Shown: piece after piece, positions 12,836 to 24,246 of the stretch
Position numbering within the stretch: position 1 is the first letter of the stretch
Layout of the letters: each line of letters opens with the position of its first letter
Assembly: GCA_024760905.1 (NCBI GenBank)
Contig: CM045735.1
Location: 27,092,249-27,156,248 of the forward strand
DNA from: Plotosus lineatus
Taxonomy: Eukaryota > Chordata > Actinopteri > Siluriformes > Plotosidae
DNA length: 64,000 bases
Direction: 5' to 3'
The notes under the pieces: model-generated
What the model saw: only the letters and a program-made list of their open reading frames with translations
Told to the model about the DNA's origin: nothing
Database searches by the model: none
Made by a program: the position numbers and the translations under genes

Positions 12836-13763
12836 AATTATAAATAGTTGTTGGGATAACACTCATCTAAGCACACACCTGTAAGCCATAAGCATTCATT
12901 AGAATTGTCCAATTAATTAGTAGAGTACAAACTGTTATAGCAAGATACCAAGAATACTAGTTAAGCTGCCAATAACTGATTTTCAAATGATTCAACAGGA
13001 AGTCAACCATATCACATACAGTTGACAGTAGGGTGTGTATCATTTGTGAGGGAGCTCCGATTCTTGATGATAATCCAACTGCCACACTGTCTCATACACA
13101 AATATTCAGGCGAAAAACTGACAAATATGTTGCTTTGTATACAGCATGAAGGAATGCACCAAGCAGTTAAAGACCTCATGAATACACCCACATCTGTTTT
13201 TAGTTCAACTAGACGTTTAAGAAATGTCTTAGTTTTTTTAAAGAAAATATGTAAATAAAATAAATAAATGAAAAAAAAATAAAAATCAAAGAAAATCAAT
13301 TGGCAAATGGGAATTCAGGAGGCAAACTAGATTGTTTTAAATGCTGCACAAAGTCATGAAGAGAGCAATCTCAAAGTCAAAAGGTATCATAAAAAAACTT
13401 TAAGTTGTTCCTTTTACCAAATCAATTTGGGTTTGCCCATAATCATTTACTTAATATTAATGCAGAGATTTCATTTAGAGTAAGAGTAGGTGGAGGAATA
13501 TGGGAGACAGGGGGAAAAAAGGAAAAGTGCCACAGGTGCTCTATTTAGGTCAAAAGTATGGGGTCTGGATTAGGCTCCCATGGGATTCAGAGGGCAAAGT
13601 TTTGGTGGGGTGAAACTGAAGCATGTATCATGTCATAAAATGCATTTCTGGTTGAAGAAGAAGTAAATGTTTCTGGCATTTCCAGACTATGGTCTGGAGT
13701 AAAAACAGGAACGATTAATACTGAGTTTTCATTTCAGTAGCTCATTTCTATATTAATGTTTTG
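12836..13763. other. Nothing recognised
   Basis: No gene or repeat was identified. The 95- and 78-codon frames here are short, overlap on opposite strands and are of low complexity. Confidence 0.4.
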
Positions 13764-13990
13764 TTAGTTTAAGTATCCATTTAAGGAGTTCATGTTCTGT
13801 GCTCCTTTTAATGTTTGATGTTATTTTACATGGCACATGTGTGTCTGCATACCTGAGTTTGATTGTTTTTTATTCTGTGCAAGTCTGAGCGGTAGTGTAT
13901 TAGCCTCTATTTTGGGGGTACAGTTTGTCATCATTAAATCTGCTTTTTATTCCTACTTGTCTTAATGCAAATCAGCAACACATAAAAGCC
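13764..13990 (+). repeat. Unclassified dispersed repeat, copy 1
   Basis: Shares GAGTTCATGTTCTGTGCT, TTCTGTGCAAGTCTGAGC and CCTCTATTTTGGGGG, in the same order, with 18968-19145. The family is unknown; there is no coding content. Confidence 0.5.
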
Positions 13991-14169
13991 AATCACCAAC
14001 AACTCAGGAATAGACAGGGAACAACCATACAAGTAATTTCCGATGCCTATGGGGCTCCTTTTAGGAGTTTCACTAACAACAAGAGGGACTAAAGGACTGT
14101 GAAAAACTTGCTGCCATTGTGAAACAAGTTTGTTTTCCAGATATTCATCTGATATTTTCCCTAATTTTA

Positions 14170-14440
14170 TTCTTTCATTTATTTGCAGCCATTCTAAGCT
14201 GTATACTCCTAATTAGGGTTGCAGGGAGGCTGGCGCCCATGTCAGTCGACTCTGGGCACCTTGGACAGCTCACCAAGCCATCACAGGGCCAACACACACA
14301 CAAACATTCACACCTAGGAGTGATTTGAAACAGTTAATTAACCTATTGTATATGTTTTTGGAAATCCTCGAGCACGAGAGTCAAATCCAGACTTTCTTGC
14401 TGTGAGGCAGACATGCCAACTGTGCTGTCATTATTTTAAC
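14170..14440 (-). repeat. L2-type tail with 3' extension
   Basis: The complement gives GGCCCTGTGATGGCTTGGTG and ACATGGGCGCCAGCCTCCCT, ending near ATTAGGAGTATACAGC. The other side carries CACACCTAGGAGTGATTTG and CTTTCTTGCTGTGAGGC. This is the familiar fish L2-type region and another copy of the tail borne by some SINEs here. Confidence 0.65.
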
Positions 14441-14719
14441 TAACGCTGATAATTGTTTCATGAAAATATTCACACAAAAATAAGAGATTATGTATACTCG
14501 ATGGTCACTGTACTGTACAAGTGTGACGGTAAGCACAGCAGCCAACAGTAAACTTAATTCATGAAAACTAACCAACAATTAGCTTACACAGTTTAACTGA
14601 CCTGAATTTATATACATGATAAAATCTGTAATGCCCAGCATAGTATTCTAAAGAAAAACTGTCAATATGTTTCAGTTGCTGTCATATTTTTCAAATAATC
14701 TCTGAGTTCATCTATCATT

Positions 14720-14790
14720 CATTCATTCATTCATTCATTCATTTTCTGAGCCGCTTAATCCTAGTTTGGGTAGTGGGCATGCTGGTGCCT
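14720..14790 (-). repeat. (ATTC)n and L2-type tail fragment
   Basis: ATTC tetranucleotides lead into TTTTCTGAGCCGCTTAATCC and GGGCATGCTGGTGCCTATCT, the end of an L2-type tail. Confidence 0.55.
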
Positions 14791-15439
14791 ATCTGATTTG
14801 ATCTATATTACATCATTTGGGATGTCCATCAGTTTGTGATCAGCTGCCTTCTGATGTTTCAGCAGCTGATACCAAGTTGGGTAGTATTCATAAATAAACC
14901 ATTGCATACACAGCGGTTTTGTTTTATGTGCTTGTCGTATAAGTTATCGACCCGAAAGCCGCCATTGCTAAGTGCCCGCCTACACAAAGTTACCGTGACT
15001 TCACTGGGTTGGTACAAAGTACCACATGAAATATAGTACATGCATATCACAGCATATTATGTGATATAAACAGCATGGAATCTCACGCCAATAAAACGCA
15101 CAGTTTTTCAGTAGAAGACAATTCATCTATTACTCTCAAAAGACGAATCAAATATTATAGTTCAACCAAAACATTCTCAAATATATTTCAAACTACATCT
15201 GCAAGTACATGTGCTAAATACATTTACAAATTGAGCTAAAGTTATTTATCTATTCAAAGGCACAAACAAATATTAATACATATTTACAGCACAAAAACAT
15301 ACTATTAATTTTATAAAAGTACTGAGCATTAGGCTGCAGATACAGGCTGGATGGCTTATGATTATTTTAGCCATTCATTCTCTGTGTGTCAATGTTTGTG
15401 TTCTAACACATGTGCAGGAGCCGGAGGCGGTACTAAGAA
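14791..15439. other. Nothing recognised
   Basis: AT-rich sequence; two overlapping 60-codon frames on opposite strands carry no known motif. Confidence 0.4.
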
Positions 15440-15680
15440 ACTGTACTTTATTCTCACACTCGCACTTTGTTTGATTGACAGTGTTCAGCTATTATTGCTT
15501 ACTGATAATATTACGTTTGTTGATTAGTCAGCTCGAGCTTGCACATGTGCAGTGCCCGTTACACATTAACTTCCGGTTTACTTTCTGACTCTCGTCATGC
15601 GAAACTTACCTCCGACTTTCTCTTCAATAAGATTGTGAATACAGTACACATAATTTCTTGTCCAGAGGAACTCAACTCCT
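15440..15680. mobile_element. Fragment of the 2.1-kb DNA element family
   Basis: AACTTCCGGTTTACTTTCTG and CCTCCGACTTTCTCTTCAAT are complements of sequence near 7340-7410, together with the 'TGTGCAGTGCCCGTTACACA' region. So this is an inverted fragment of the family at 5779-7904. Confidence 0.5.
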
Positions 15681-15897
15681 GCTGTGGGGGGGGAGTGCAC
15701 ACGCACCCTGTGCACCCCCCAGCCTACGCCCTTGCGTAGCCTTAAATTTTAAAAGCTTTAAGCATTAACACCGGTGTTATGTGAAGCAGAGCGAATCAAA
15801 TGAAGTTGTTGTTGTTGTTGTTGTTGTGCATGTTGCATGTACCGCCCTTAGGTGGTTGGCGAATCACACATTGAGAATTTCAAACGTACATGCACAA

Positions 15898-15899
<2 letters not shown>

Positions 15900-15981
<82 letters not shown>
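15900..15981. repeat. (TA)n microsatellite
   Basis: About 40 uninterrupted TA units. Confidence 0.95.
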
Positions 15982-15984
<3 letters not shown>

Positions 15985-16029
15985 TGAGCACATCTATTAT
16001 TGTTGATCGACATTGTTATAATATTAAAA

Positions 16030-16191
16030 AGCGTACACAGACATATATTGGTATAATATGGATGTATAGTACAGTATGAGCATCATATGTCACATGTTAT
16101 ACGTCATACGTCACTGTAACAACTTATGTACACTTTCAACTTACGTTCGGTCGTCTGGAACCAATTAAAAATGTAAGTCAGGGAGCGTCTG
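16030..16191 (+). mobile_element. Tigger-type element, GAGCGTCTG end
   Basis: Matches the right third of the element at 35019-35896: GTACAGTATGAGC, CATACGTCACTGTAACAA, GGAACCAATTAAAAATGTAA and the terminal GGGAGCGTCTG followed by TA. Confidence 0.65.
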
Positions 16192-16329
16192 TAGTACGAA
16201 GTACAAACATCAGGCCAAGCAGGAGAAACATTGGTCCTCATGCATTGTGATATGACAGCAGGTCAAACAAGTTCTGAAGATTTTTACATGCTGATATCGA
16301 TAAACATTCTATCAGAAGACGAGATGGCT

Positions 16330-16435
16330 TGAATGCAGGGGCTACTGGCCATGGGAAAGAAGCCAAGGATTTGGAGGTAAACAAGGATGATATTCATGTG
16401 TGCAGTGACCATTTTATAACTGGTTAGTGTACATG
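16330..16435 (+). pseudogene. THAP-domain fragment
   Basis: One frame reads AKDLEVNKDDIHVCSDHFITG. The VCSDHF block is the second half of the THAP zinc-binding motif. It ends exactly at GGTTAGTG, which could be a former splice donor. There is no upstream cysteine pair in frame, so it is an exon-sized relic. Confidence 0.45.
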
Positions 16436-16477
16436 TTTTGTTTATATTCATAAGAAAGACACTCATAAATAATTGTA

Positions 16478-17010
16478 CAGTAGGCACTTGACCATTCGCG
16501 GTTTTGCACTCGCGCCCCCGCATACCATACTTGCGGATTGCCGAAAAACCCAGAAGTAACTGGCACATGATTCAAATTTAGCCAATGGCTGAGAGCTTTT
16601 GTTTCTCCCTCCAGCTGATTAGTTGAAATGATGTGTACGCCCTTTTTTCTCATTCATGCACAAGTTGTCAATGTGCATTTTTGTGTGTTTTAGTTACCAG
16701 TTAAGCTCTATGATGCCACCCAAATGCCCTGCATCTTTTCTGGCTTCTGATAAGGAGCCTAAGCAGCAGAAAAAGGTAATGATGTTGCATGTCTCTTCTG
16801 ACATGAAACTGAAGAGGAGTAATCATCTGAACTATAGTAAAGTACTGTAGTATTCAAATGTTTTTAAATTATTATTCCAGTACAGTACCTAAGTTAATGT
16901 TTAGAATGTTTGTGTGCGAAATTTTATGTACTCTGCTGTAGCATGTTTATCCTCCAATTTATTACACTTCATGTTCTTTTATGTTCTTTTTGTTATGGTC
17001 TGCGTTTTGG
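16478..17010 (+). mobile_element. Tigger/pogo element 5' part with transposase start
   Basis: It follows TA and begins CAGTAGGCACTTGACCATTC. An ATG near 16710 opens MPPKCPASFLASDKEPKQQK, which resembles the start of Tigger/JRK-type transposases (a basic leader before the CENP-B-like helix-turn-helix). The frame then decays. The leader promoter region contains GCCAATGGCTGAGAG, a CCAAT box. This copy also carries once the CCAGTACAGTACCTAAG segment that forms the inverted arms of the foldback elements. Confidence 0.65.
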
Positions 17011-18104
17011 GGGGACTGTTATTCGTTGCAGCTATCCACTAATAGAATAATTATAGGACTCCAGACACCGGTAGGCTTTCTTATACTTTTTTTCTGTTCC
17101 GCTGAGGCAGCATCCTCAGTTCACTCACAACATCTGCAAAGTGTACACTCAGTCATAGATAGAATTTATAAAGGTTGTAAGGGTGGATTACATCACGTAA
17201 AGTTATTTTCTCACAGTCTCTCCATTGTGTAACATAGAAAGTTTGTCCTCCTTGGCCTCACCAACACACAAGTGTAGAAGCATATTCTAAATATAGTAAC
17301 ATCTAGCTTAAGCCAATCAGCGCTATTTTCAGGTATCAGATCACACAGTATAACGTGACTATTACAGATTTTGGCCACACAAGGTAGTCTGAGTGCTTTG
17401 AGGTTAAGTATGTTTGGGGTCTCAATAATCCGAAATAGGTGTATTTAACAAGCAGTCATCTTGCCTACATAAAGCTCAGCAAAAATGCACAGCATACTGC
17501 AGTGGAATCTTGACCATGCCTGGACTGTCACGTGATGATCAATGATTGAATATCTGCAGTAGCAGCAGGCATTTAATATTCTTCCCTGTGTATTAGCCTG
17601 ATTTTCTCACCCATCAAACACTTGTGGGATCAGCTTGGATGCTGAGTATCAGGTTGAGTACCAGCACCACAGAACAGGCAGGTCTATCAGCATGGCACAT
17701 CTTGATTTGGCAATATTTTCCACTCTTCCTCACAACAACTCCAAATCTCTCATCCTGTGAGGGTATGCACTCTGCACAGCCCACTTCAAGTCACTCCCCA
17801 GATTATCATATTGGGTTCTGGTTTAACGCAGCCTGGGCCATAATCAAACTATTATGTTCTTCTGGTAAAGGCACTCTTTTGCCAATTTGGAGGTAATCAT
17901 TGTGCTTTTCATAACCGTTCTTAATTCACTCCACCTTGATCAATGCCACAGCTCCATCAGAACCAAAACAGCTCAAAGATATGATGCTGCAACAACTATG
18001 CTTCATTTTTATTTTGGGGGAGTAGGTGGGGGTTGTGGGGTTTTTTTGTTTTGTTTTTTGGTTTTTTTTTTTGGGGGGGGGTGTTGTTTTTACACCAAAT
18101 AAAC
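17011..18104. other. Mostly unrecognised; G/T-rich tract near 18010-18090
   Basis: No gene recognised. A GGATCAGCTTGGATGCTGA block near 17627 could encode the WDQLG of a Tc1 C-terminus, but nothing around it supports that. The GT-rich tract near 18010-18090 is low complexity. Confidence 0.35.
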
Positions 18105-18300
18105 CTTCAGGAATTGTAGCTAAAATGTTAACCTTGTTAAAATGTTCAAACTTTCTTTGTAAGAACAGGATTGCTGTCACGTGTAGAACACAACCAGCTC
18201 TTCCCAGAAATCCGTACAGCTCTTTAAATGTTTCTGTAGGCCTCTTGGTAGCCTCCCCGACAACTTTCCAGATTGTGTGTAGATGTTTTATATTCACTGT
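18105..18300 (-). pseudogene. Tc1-type transposase helix-turn-helix remnant
   Basis: The minus strand reads VVGEATKRPTETFKELYGFL, then GRAGCVLHVTAI. This resembles the second helix-turn-helix of Tc1 transposases (ATKRP.xTLxEL…G…VHxTT pattern). It is short and without visible inverted ends. Confidence 0.5.
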
Positions 18301-18967
18301 ATGTCATCTGTGCAGTCTCTGTCGACTTTATACAAAGTCTCTGAGCATATTCAAGGAGCACTCAGTTAGGTACTGGCCTGGATATAATAAGTGTTATGTA
18401 ATATGTTTTATACCATGGTTATCATACTAAATTAGGTCAAACTATGTTTTTTAATCATTTTTTGTATTATCAGGAGTTCTATATTATTGTTTAAAAAACT
18501 ACTGTCACCAGTCAACAACTACTTACAGTGTATAGTCAAAACAAATCTGCACAATAGAATGTAACTAACTGAATATTATACAGATTGCTGTGGTCTAGTG
18601 TCTCATCTGGGATGTGTTGCTGATCAAGATAAAGCAGGTAGTAAAGACAACTGAATTATTAATTGTCCCACAACACCTACTGAAAATATGTTTATCTTAA
18701 TACAAATTCTTCTGCGCTTTGAAAATGAAAACTAACTAAAATATTGCTGCATGCCTTCTAGGAATAGACACAAATATATCTAATACATAGATTTAGGCAC
18801 TGTCTAAAAGTGGAGCTCTCAAAAGGTAGCTCTACTGATAGGTGTGTGAATCTGGTTTTATAACAGTAGTGAAGGAAATAAAGAAATAGTCTGAAGAAAA
18901 ATCAGGAAAGGTTAACAGTGAGTTGTTTTTACCACCTTTCTCTAGCTGATTATAACCTTTCTTTTTT
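18301..18967. other. Nothing recognised
   Basis: AT-rich; no coding or repeat signal that I could identify. Confidence 0.4.
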
Positions 18968-19145
18968 TAATTTAATTATCTGTTCATGGAGTTCATGTTC
19001 TGTGCTTCTGAAAATGTTGTTATGCTTGTCAAAAAACATCTACCTATCTGAGTTATACTGTATTGTGTTTTTAATTCTGTGCAAGTCTGAGCCTCTATTT
19101 TGGGGGGCTTAGTTTCATTCTTAATAATAAATCTGTTCTTTTATT
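18968..19145 (+). repeat. Unclassified dispersed repeat, copy 2
   Basis: Same order of blocks as 13764-13990 (GGAGTTCATGTTCTGTGCTT, TTCTGTGCAAGTCTGAGCC, CTATTTTGGGGGG), with a short deletion. Confidence 0.5.
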
Positions 19146-19433
19146 GGTGATGCAGCAACCTTATTGGGTTTCCTGTAGTGGCATTAACAAGTGACAATTA
19201 TTCAAGTCATGTTCCATGCCTGTGGTCCAGTCAAGGAAATGTGAAATACATGGAAGTAGCTGTTAGTAAATTAAGTTATCAGCTTCAGGTATTTGAATGT
19301 TTCCTTTGGGTACCTTTTAAAAGACCCACGTCTATGAAGTGTTGCACATGCTGAATTAACAAAAATATAAATCAATATTCATATACATTAATTCATATTT
19401 TTGTTAATTCAGAATTCAGCATGTATTAATTCA

Positions 19434-20499
<1,066 letters not shown>

Positions 20500-20935
20500 G
20501 CAGTCAAGTAGGAGGAGAGTCATCTCCCTCTCCCTCCTCCGGGCTGAAATCGGTACCAGATCATGCGCGAGAGCCATTCACAAACCAGGCCTAACACTAA
20601 GCAAACTCCAACCGGTCGCTTTCTGAAATAAATAACTGCAGGCTAAACGAAACCGTACAAGTTACACACAGAGCGGACAGCGAGTGTCGTAAACTCGTGC
20701 ATCAGCACAGCCAGAGTGCCAATAAGCAACGATGCTCGCCTTCCCAGCAGGCATGCGACGTTTAGATAAAAAGGCCGACTTACCCACAATTCAGTGCCCC
20801 AGCTCATGGTTTCAGTAATCCGGGGTTCTGACACGGAGCGCTTTCGGCTTCGACAGCGCACGAGCAAGAAACGGGTACTATGTGCGTTGTTGAAAGCGCG
20901 AGGTACTGTGTGGGTGGGTGTGCTCTCGCTCTCTC

Positions 20936-20970
<35 letters not shown>

Positions 20971-21010
20971 TGCTTTTAGCGCCCCTCCCCCCTCTCTCTC
21001 ACGCTGTCTC
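20500..21010 (-). promoter_or_regulatory. FNBP1: CpG-rich 5' region of FNBP1
   Basis: CG dinucleotides are dense here (GAGCGCTTTCGGCTTCGACA, GCGCACGAGCAAG, AAAGCGCGAGG) in a window otherwise poor in them. The patch surrounds the first coding exon, as expected for a housekeeping-type CpG-island promoter. No TATA box or defined start was located. The distal side grades into CT and GT microsatellites. Role inferred from position. Confidence 0.55.
20784..20807 (-). CDS. FNBP1: FNBP1 (FBP17) first coding exon
   Basis: The minus strand reads ATG AGC TGG GGC ACT GAA TTG TGG and then GTAAGT, a consensus splice donor. MSWGTELW is the N-terminus of the F-BAR proteins FNBP1 and FNBP1L; in those genes the first coding exon is likewise 8 codons and ends in phase 0. 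FNBP1 binds curved phosphoinositide membranes and links endocytosis to WASP/Arp2/3 actin assembly. Base -3 is A, a good start context. An in-frame ATG lies 20 codons upstream (20865-20867), but the family starts at this one. FNBP1 is preferred over FNBP1L because CDK9, its neighbour on 9q34 in human, lies just upstream on the same strand. The next exon is not in the window, so intron 1 exceeds 20 kb. Confidence 0.78.
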
Positions 21011-21031
21011 TTTCACGCTCTCTGTCCGTGT

Positions 21032-21068
<37 letters not shown>
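20926..21068. repeat. (CT)n and (GT)n microsatellites
   Basis: Interrupted CT runs (20926-20970 and 20990-21025) then a GT run (21037-21068), upstream of FNBP1 exon 1 on its own strand. Confidence 0.9.
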
Positions 21069-21069
<1 letters not shown>

Positions 21070-21221
21070 TCACTAACATTGTCCACCTACCTCAGAAAGA
21101 ACTGGAGCCTCTCGGCAGACCAACTCCTCCATGGCTCCCTTCTGTCCATATAGTCGTGTAAAAAATTAATTTCATAAAGATTGTTTATTTTGTCAAGATA
21201 TTTAAATAAACAAACATTTCA

Positions 21222-21475
21222 GCCTCCCAGTGCAGCTAACTGGGTTATCAAAGGCCGGCCATGTCTCTCACTGTCGTTGGTGTGAGGCATGTAAAAGAAC
21301 CATTGTTGACTTTCGACAAGAGTAGGCTGCAAAGCCGTCAGCGTGTTTCCGCCCTGCGATGGCCTGGCGAGCTGTCCAGGGTGTACTCTGCCCTCACCCT
21401 GAGTTGGCTGGGATGGGCACCAGCCTCTCCGCGACCCTAATTAGGATGAAGCGGTTACAGAAAATTAACTGAACT
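21222..21475 (+). mobile_element. SINE body with L2-type tail
   Basis: Body blocks GCAGCTAACTGGGTTATCAA, GGCATGTAAAAGAACCATTG and TAGGCTGCAAAGCCGTCAGC are followed by CTGCGATGGCCTGGCGAGCT and GGGATGGGCACCAGCCTCTC, ending ATGAAGCGGTTACAGAAAA. The tRNA-like head is missing. The same body carries a different tail in the copy at 23183. Confidence 0.75.
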
Positions 21476-22590
21476 GAACATTTCAGCCTCTGTTAATACA
21501 ACTGCCTGAAGCTAATGGTGATGCGTTGAACAAACCCAGTAAGAGCTTGAAGCTTTTTCAGTCATACTGTCAACCGAGAATTTCATTTCAGCAAAATTTC
21601 CTTCAAATGGCAGATAGACCTTGTTTATTCTCGGTTGACAATATTCTCATCAAAATCATCAATAAAGCAGAGACAGTATGTTTGTCTTAAAACAGGTGTA
21701 CCGCGCCTTCATCCAAAGGCTACAGGCTTCCTTAGAACCTTAAAAATAAAGCAGGGAAGAAAATAAATGAAAGGTGTGAGGTTCTTCTCAAGTTCACATG
21801 GGTACTCTGGCCAAAACAACTACTTTTGATTTGTCTATACAGGACACATAATTCCAAAAGGCTGCTGTCAATATGATATTCAGCAAGTTTTGGTCGTGTT
21901 GTGTTTTTCTGGACAAATGAGTGTTTTTCAGTCATACAGGTCAAATGTATGTAATCATGTTCTGAGCACCTTCACACCACCAACTGTGAGAGATCTTAAT
22001 CCAGATCCTGTGATGAAATTTTGGAGGTTTTAAATAATAATTTATTTATTCTTAACATTAAAAAGTATGGAGAAGAAATTGGCCTTTGAAATAAATCTTC
22101 ACCGCTTGTGGATGATTTTTGTTACAGTCGGATTATTTATTAAAAACATGTAGAGATTTTTAAATCCATGGGCAGGTTCATAGATCTCCCTCTGTCTGAA
22201 GCTTTTAGCGAGCAAGTGATTAGCTTGCAATTGTGACACTACAATAACAGCATATTGGAGCACAAATCCTCTTGTACAGTGAATATAGTGTGGAAAAAGT
22301 CAATTACCATATATCTGCCTAATTATTAATGTTTGAAGTTCAAAATTGTTTATATAACATCAGAAGTTAAGGTACTTAATTAAGGAGTCTAAACATTGTG
22401 TTAATCTTGATAATCATAAAATATCTAATCTAATCCGGAGAACGTGTGTACCAGTGCAAAAGAACCATTAAAAAAGTAAAAGGTACATTTATTAAACAAT
22501 GTTTCAAATCAGGGAACAGTTATCCTAAGAAAGAGAAATCGTGATTGCACAATTTGTCCATCGTGAACACCATGTTTGAACATGAGGGAG
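21476..22590. other. Nothing recognised
   Basis: Upstream of FNBP1, with no coding similarity. A pair of near-complementary short blocks (AACCGAGAATTTCATTTCAG near 21574 and TTCTCGGTTGACAATATTCT near 21627) is the only structure noticed. Confidence 0.4.
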
Positions 22591-22597
22591 TCCATGA

Positions 22598-23060
22598 GTG
22601 CACTTGGCACCAGGACACCTTCGGCTGCAGTACGATGATCGAATTGGCACACAACCCATTCTTCAGGCCCCAGATTTAACTAAATCTTTCTGCCTGGCTA
22701 CAGACACCAGCTACGTGGGTACAGGTGCATTCCTGCTGCAGGTAGACAAAGAAGGCCTCGAGCATCTGGTCTGTTTCTTCTCGAAGAAATTTAATATCCC
22801 GCAGAAAAACTACTCCACCATCGAAAAGGAGGCGCACACCCTGATGCTAGCCGTACAGCACTTTGAGATATACCTATCCACTTCCAGTAAATCCATACTA
22901 TATGTACACTGAATACATCCTTCTGACGTACCTACACAAAACAAAGGGCAAGAACAGAAGGCTGCTAGCATGGACTCTAGTCCTCCAGGAGTATGATTTG
23001 GCTATAACACATAAATGGTGCAAACAACGCATGTGCAGAGGCGCTCTCCCAATAGAAGAG
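22598..23060 (+). pseudogene. Ty3/gypsy reverse transcriptase-RNase H fragment
   Basis: The frame reads PILQAPDLTKSFCLATDTSY, VGTGAFLLQ, then FFSKKFNIPQKNYSTIEKEA and HTLMLAVQHFEIYL. After a frameshift it continues LLAWTLVLQEYDLAITHKW. This is the RT-RNase H junction of a Ty3/gypsy polyprotein, with the DTS and YSTIEKEA blocks of the RNase H. About 150 residues remain, with a frameshift and no LTRs beside it. Confidence 0.8.
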
Positions 23061-23182
23061 GCACCATCACTTCCTAGACCTTCATCAACAGTTCAAATTG
23101 TTTCATTGATTAATTTATTTATATGTGTTTGTTATAAAAACCGGTTACATTATTTTATATTCACAGACCGTATAATTATCTT

Positions 23183-23529
23183 CTAGGGGCAGCGGTAGTC
23201 TAGTGGATAGGGCGCAGGATCGCTGATCCTAAGGTTGGGGGTTCGAGTCCCCACAGGGTTGTCACTGTTCCCCCAGTGCAGCTAACTGGGTTATCAAAGG
23301 CGGGCCATGTCTCTCACAGTTTATGGTAAGAGGCATGTAAAAGAACCATTGCTGACTCTCGTAAAGAATAGGCTGCAAAGCCGTCAGCATGTTTCTGTCC
23401 CTTGCTAAAGGGTTGTGACAGGAAGGGCATCCGACGTAAAAACCTATGCCAAATCAAATGTGCGAATCAGATGATTCGCTGTGGCAACTCCTGAGAAAGG
23501 GAAAAAGCCGAAAGGAAAAGAAGAACATT
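23183..23529 (+). mobile_element. Full tRNA-derived SINE with RTE-X-type tail
   Basis: A perfect 13-bp target duplication (GTATAATTATCTT) occupies 23170-23182 and 23530-23542. The head has an A box TAGTCTAGTGG at 23196 and a B box GGTTCGAGTCC at 23240, the split promoter of RNA polymerase III. The body follows, then GTGACAGGAAGGGCATCCGA and GATTCGCTGTGGCAACTCCT, which match the 5' leader and the 3' end of the RTE-X LINE in this window. The tail implies mobilisation by the RTE-X machinery. Confidence 0.88.
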
Positions 23530-23736
23530 GTATAATTATCTTTTGTTTCACATTATGTTATCTTCCTAAAAGTTTTCGGGACTTCCCACTTTTCTTTTAC
23601 GGAGGGAGGTGTGACACAGCAGACAGACACCAGAGTAGTTGTAACGTTAGGCCGCTGTGACATGCGTGCAAGCTGTGATGAACTGTGACACAGACCCCAG
23701 TTGTGATGACCGTCTGCTATGCAGAAAAGGGTATTA

Positions 23737-24244
23737 CAGGGATCCCTTGCTACTTCGTACTTCAATTCATGCGGCTTCAGTGCATCGCGTTTTTTTTTTA
23801 ATATTAATTGCATTAAAAAAATAAGGAAATTAAGGAAGAATAGGGGAAAAATTAAGGAAAATGCCACAAAAAACATGTCAATTATGCAAAAAAAAAAAAA
23901 AAAAAAAAAAACCTAAACCAACACAAAAAAAACAACCCAAAACCTCCCATCAAAACTAGTTACAGTGTTTTGAGGTGTGCCTCGGAGTGCTTGCACGCAC
24001 ATCTGCATGTGAGTGTATTTATATTTTATTTACATCTTATGCATTATTTTTTTAATGTTTATCTGTTATTATAAGCATTTAAAGCATTGAATATGCATTT
24101 ACTGATATTATATACACATATACATGTATGTATACGTCAGTCAGCTGGGTTGGGGGGTTGAGGGGGGTGATCCTACTTCACGTATTTCGGTGGTGACTGG
24201 GGGGATCTTGGTCCCAATTAACCACGGAAAGTGAGGGATCCCTA
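23737..24244 (+). mobile_element. Tigger-type MITE (GATCCCTCGCTAC family), first of a tandem pair
   Basis: It begins CAGGGATCCCTTGCTACTTC after TA and ends GAAAGTGAGGGATCCCTA before TA. Internal order matches 11369-11856 in reverse. The TA at its right end is also the left border of the next copy. Confidence 0.8.
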
Positions 24245-24246
24245 TA

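Noticed and set aside
17926..18297. 123-codon minus frame as a whole gene
   Set aside because: Only the first part resembles a Tc1 helix-turn-helix; the rest is translation of a G/T-rich tract.
20643..20867. 74-codon frame containing the FNBP1 start
   Set aside because: It reads through a consensus donor into the intron and starts 20 codons upstream of the family's N-terminus. Only the eight codons up to the donor are supported.
23183..23260. Possible tRNA gene
   Set aside because: A and B boxes are present, but the sequence continues into a SINE body and tail and recurs several times; it does not fold as a complete tRNA by eye.
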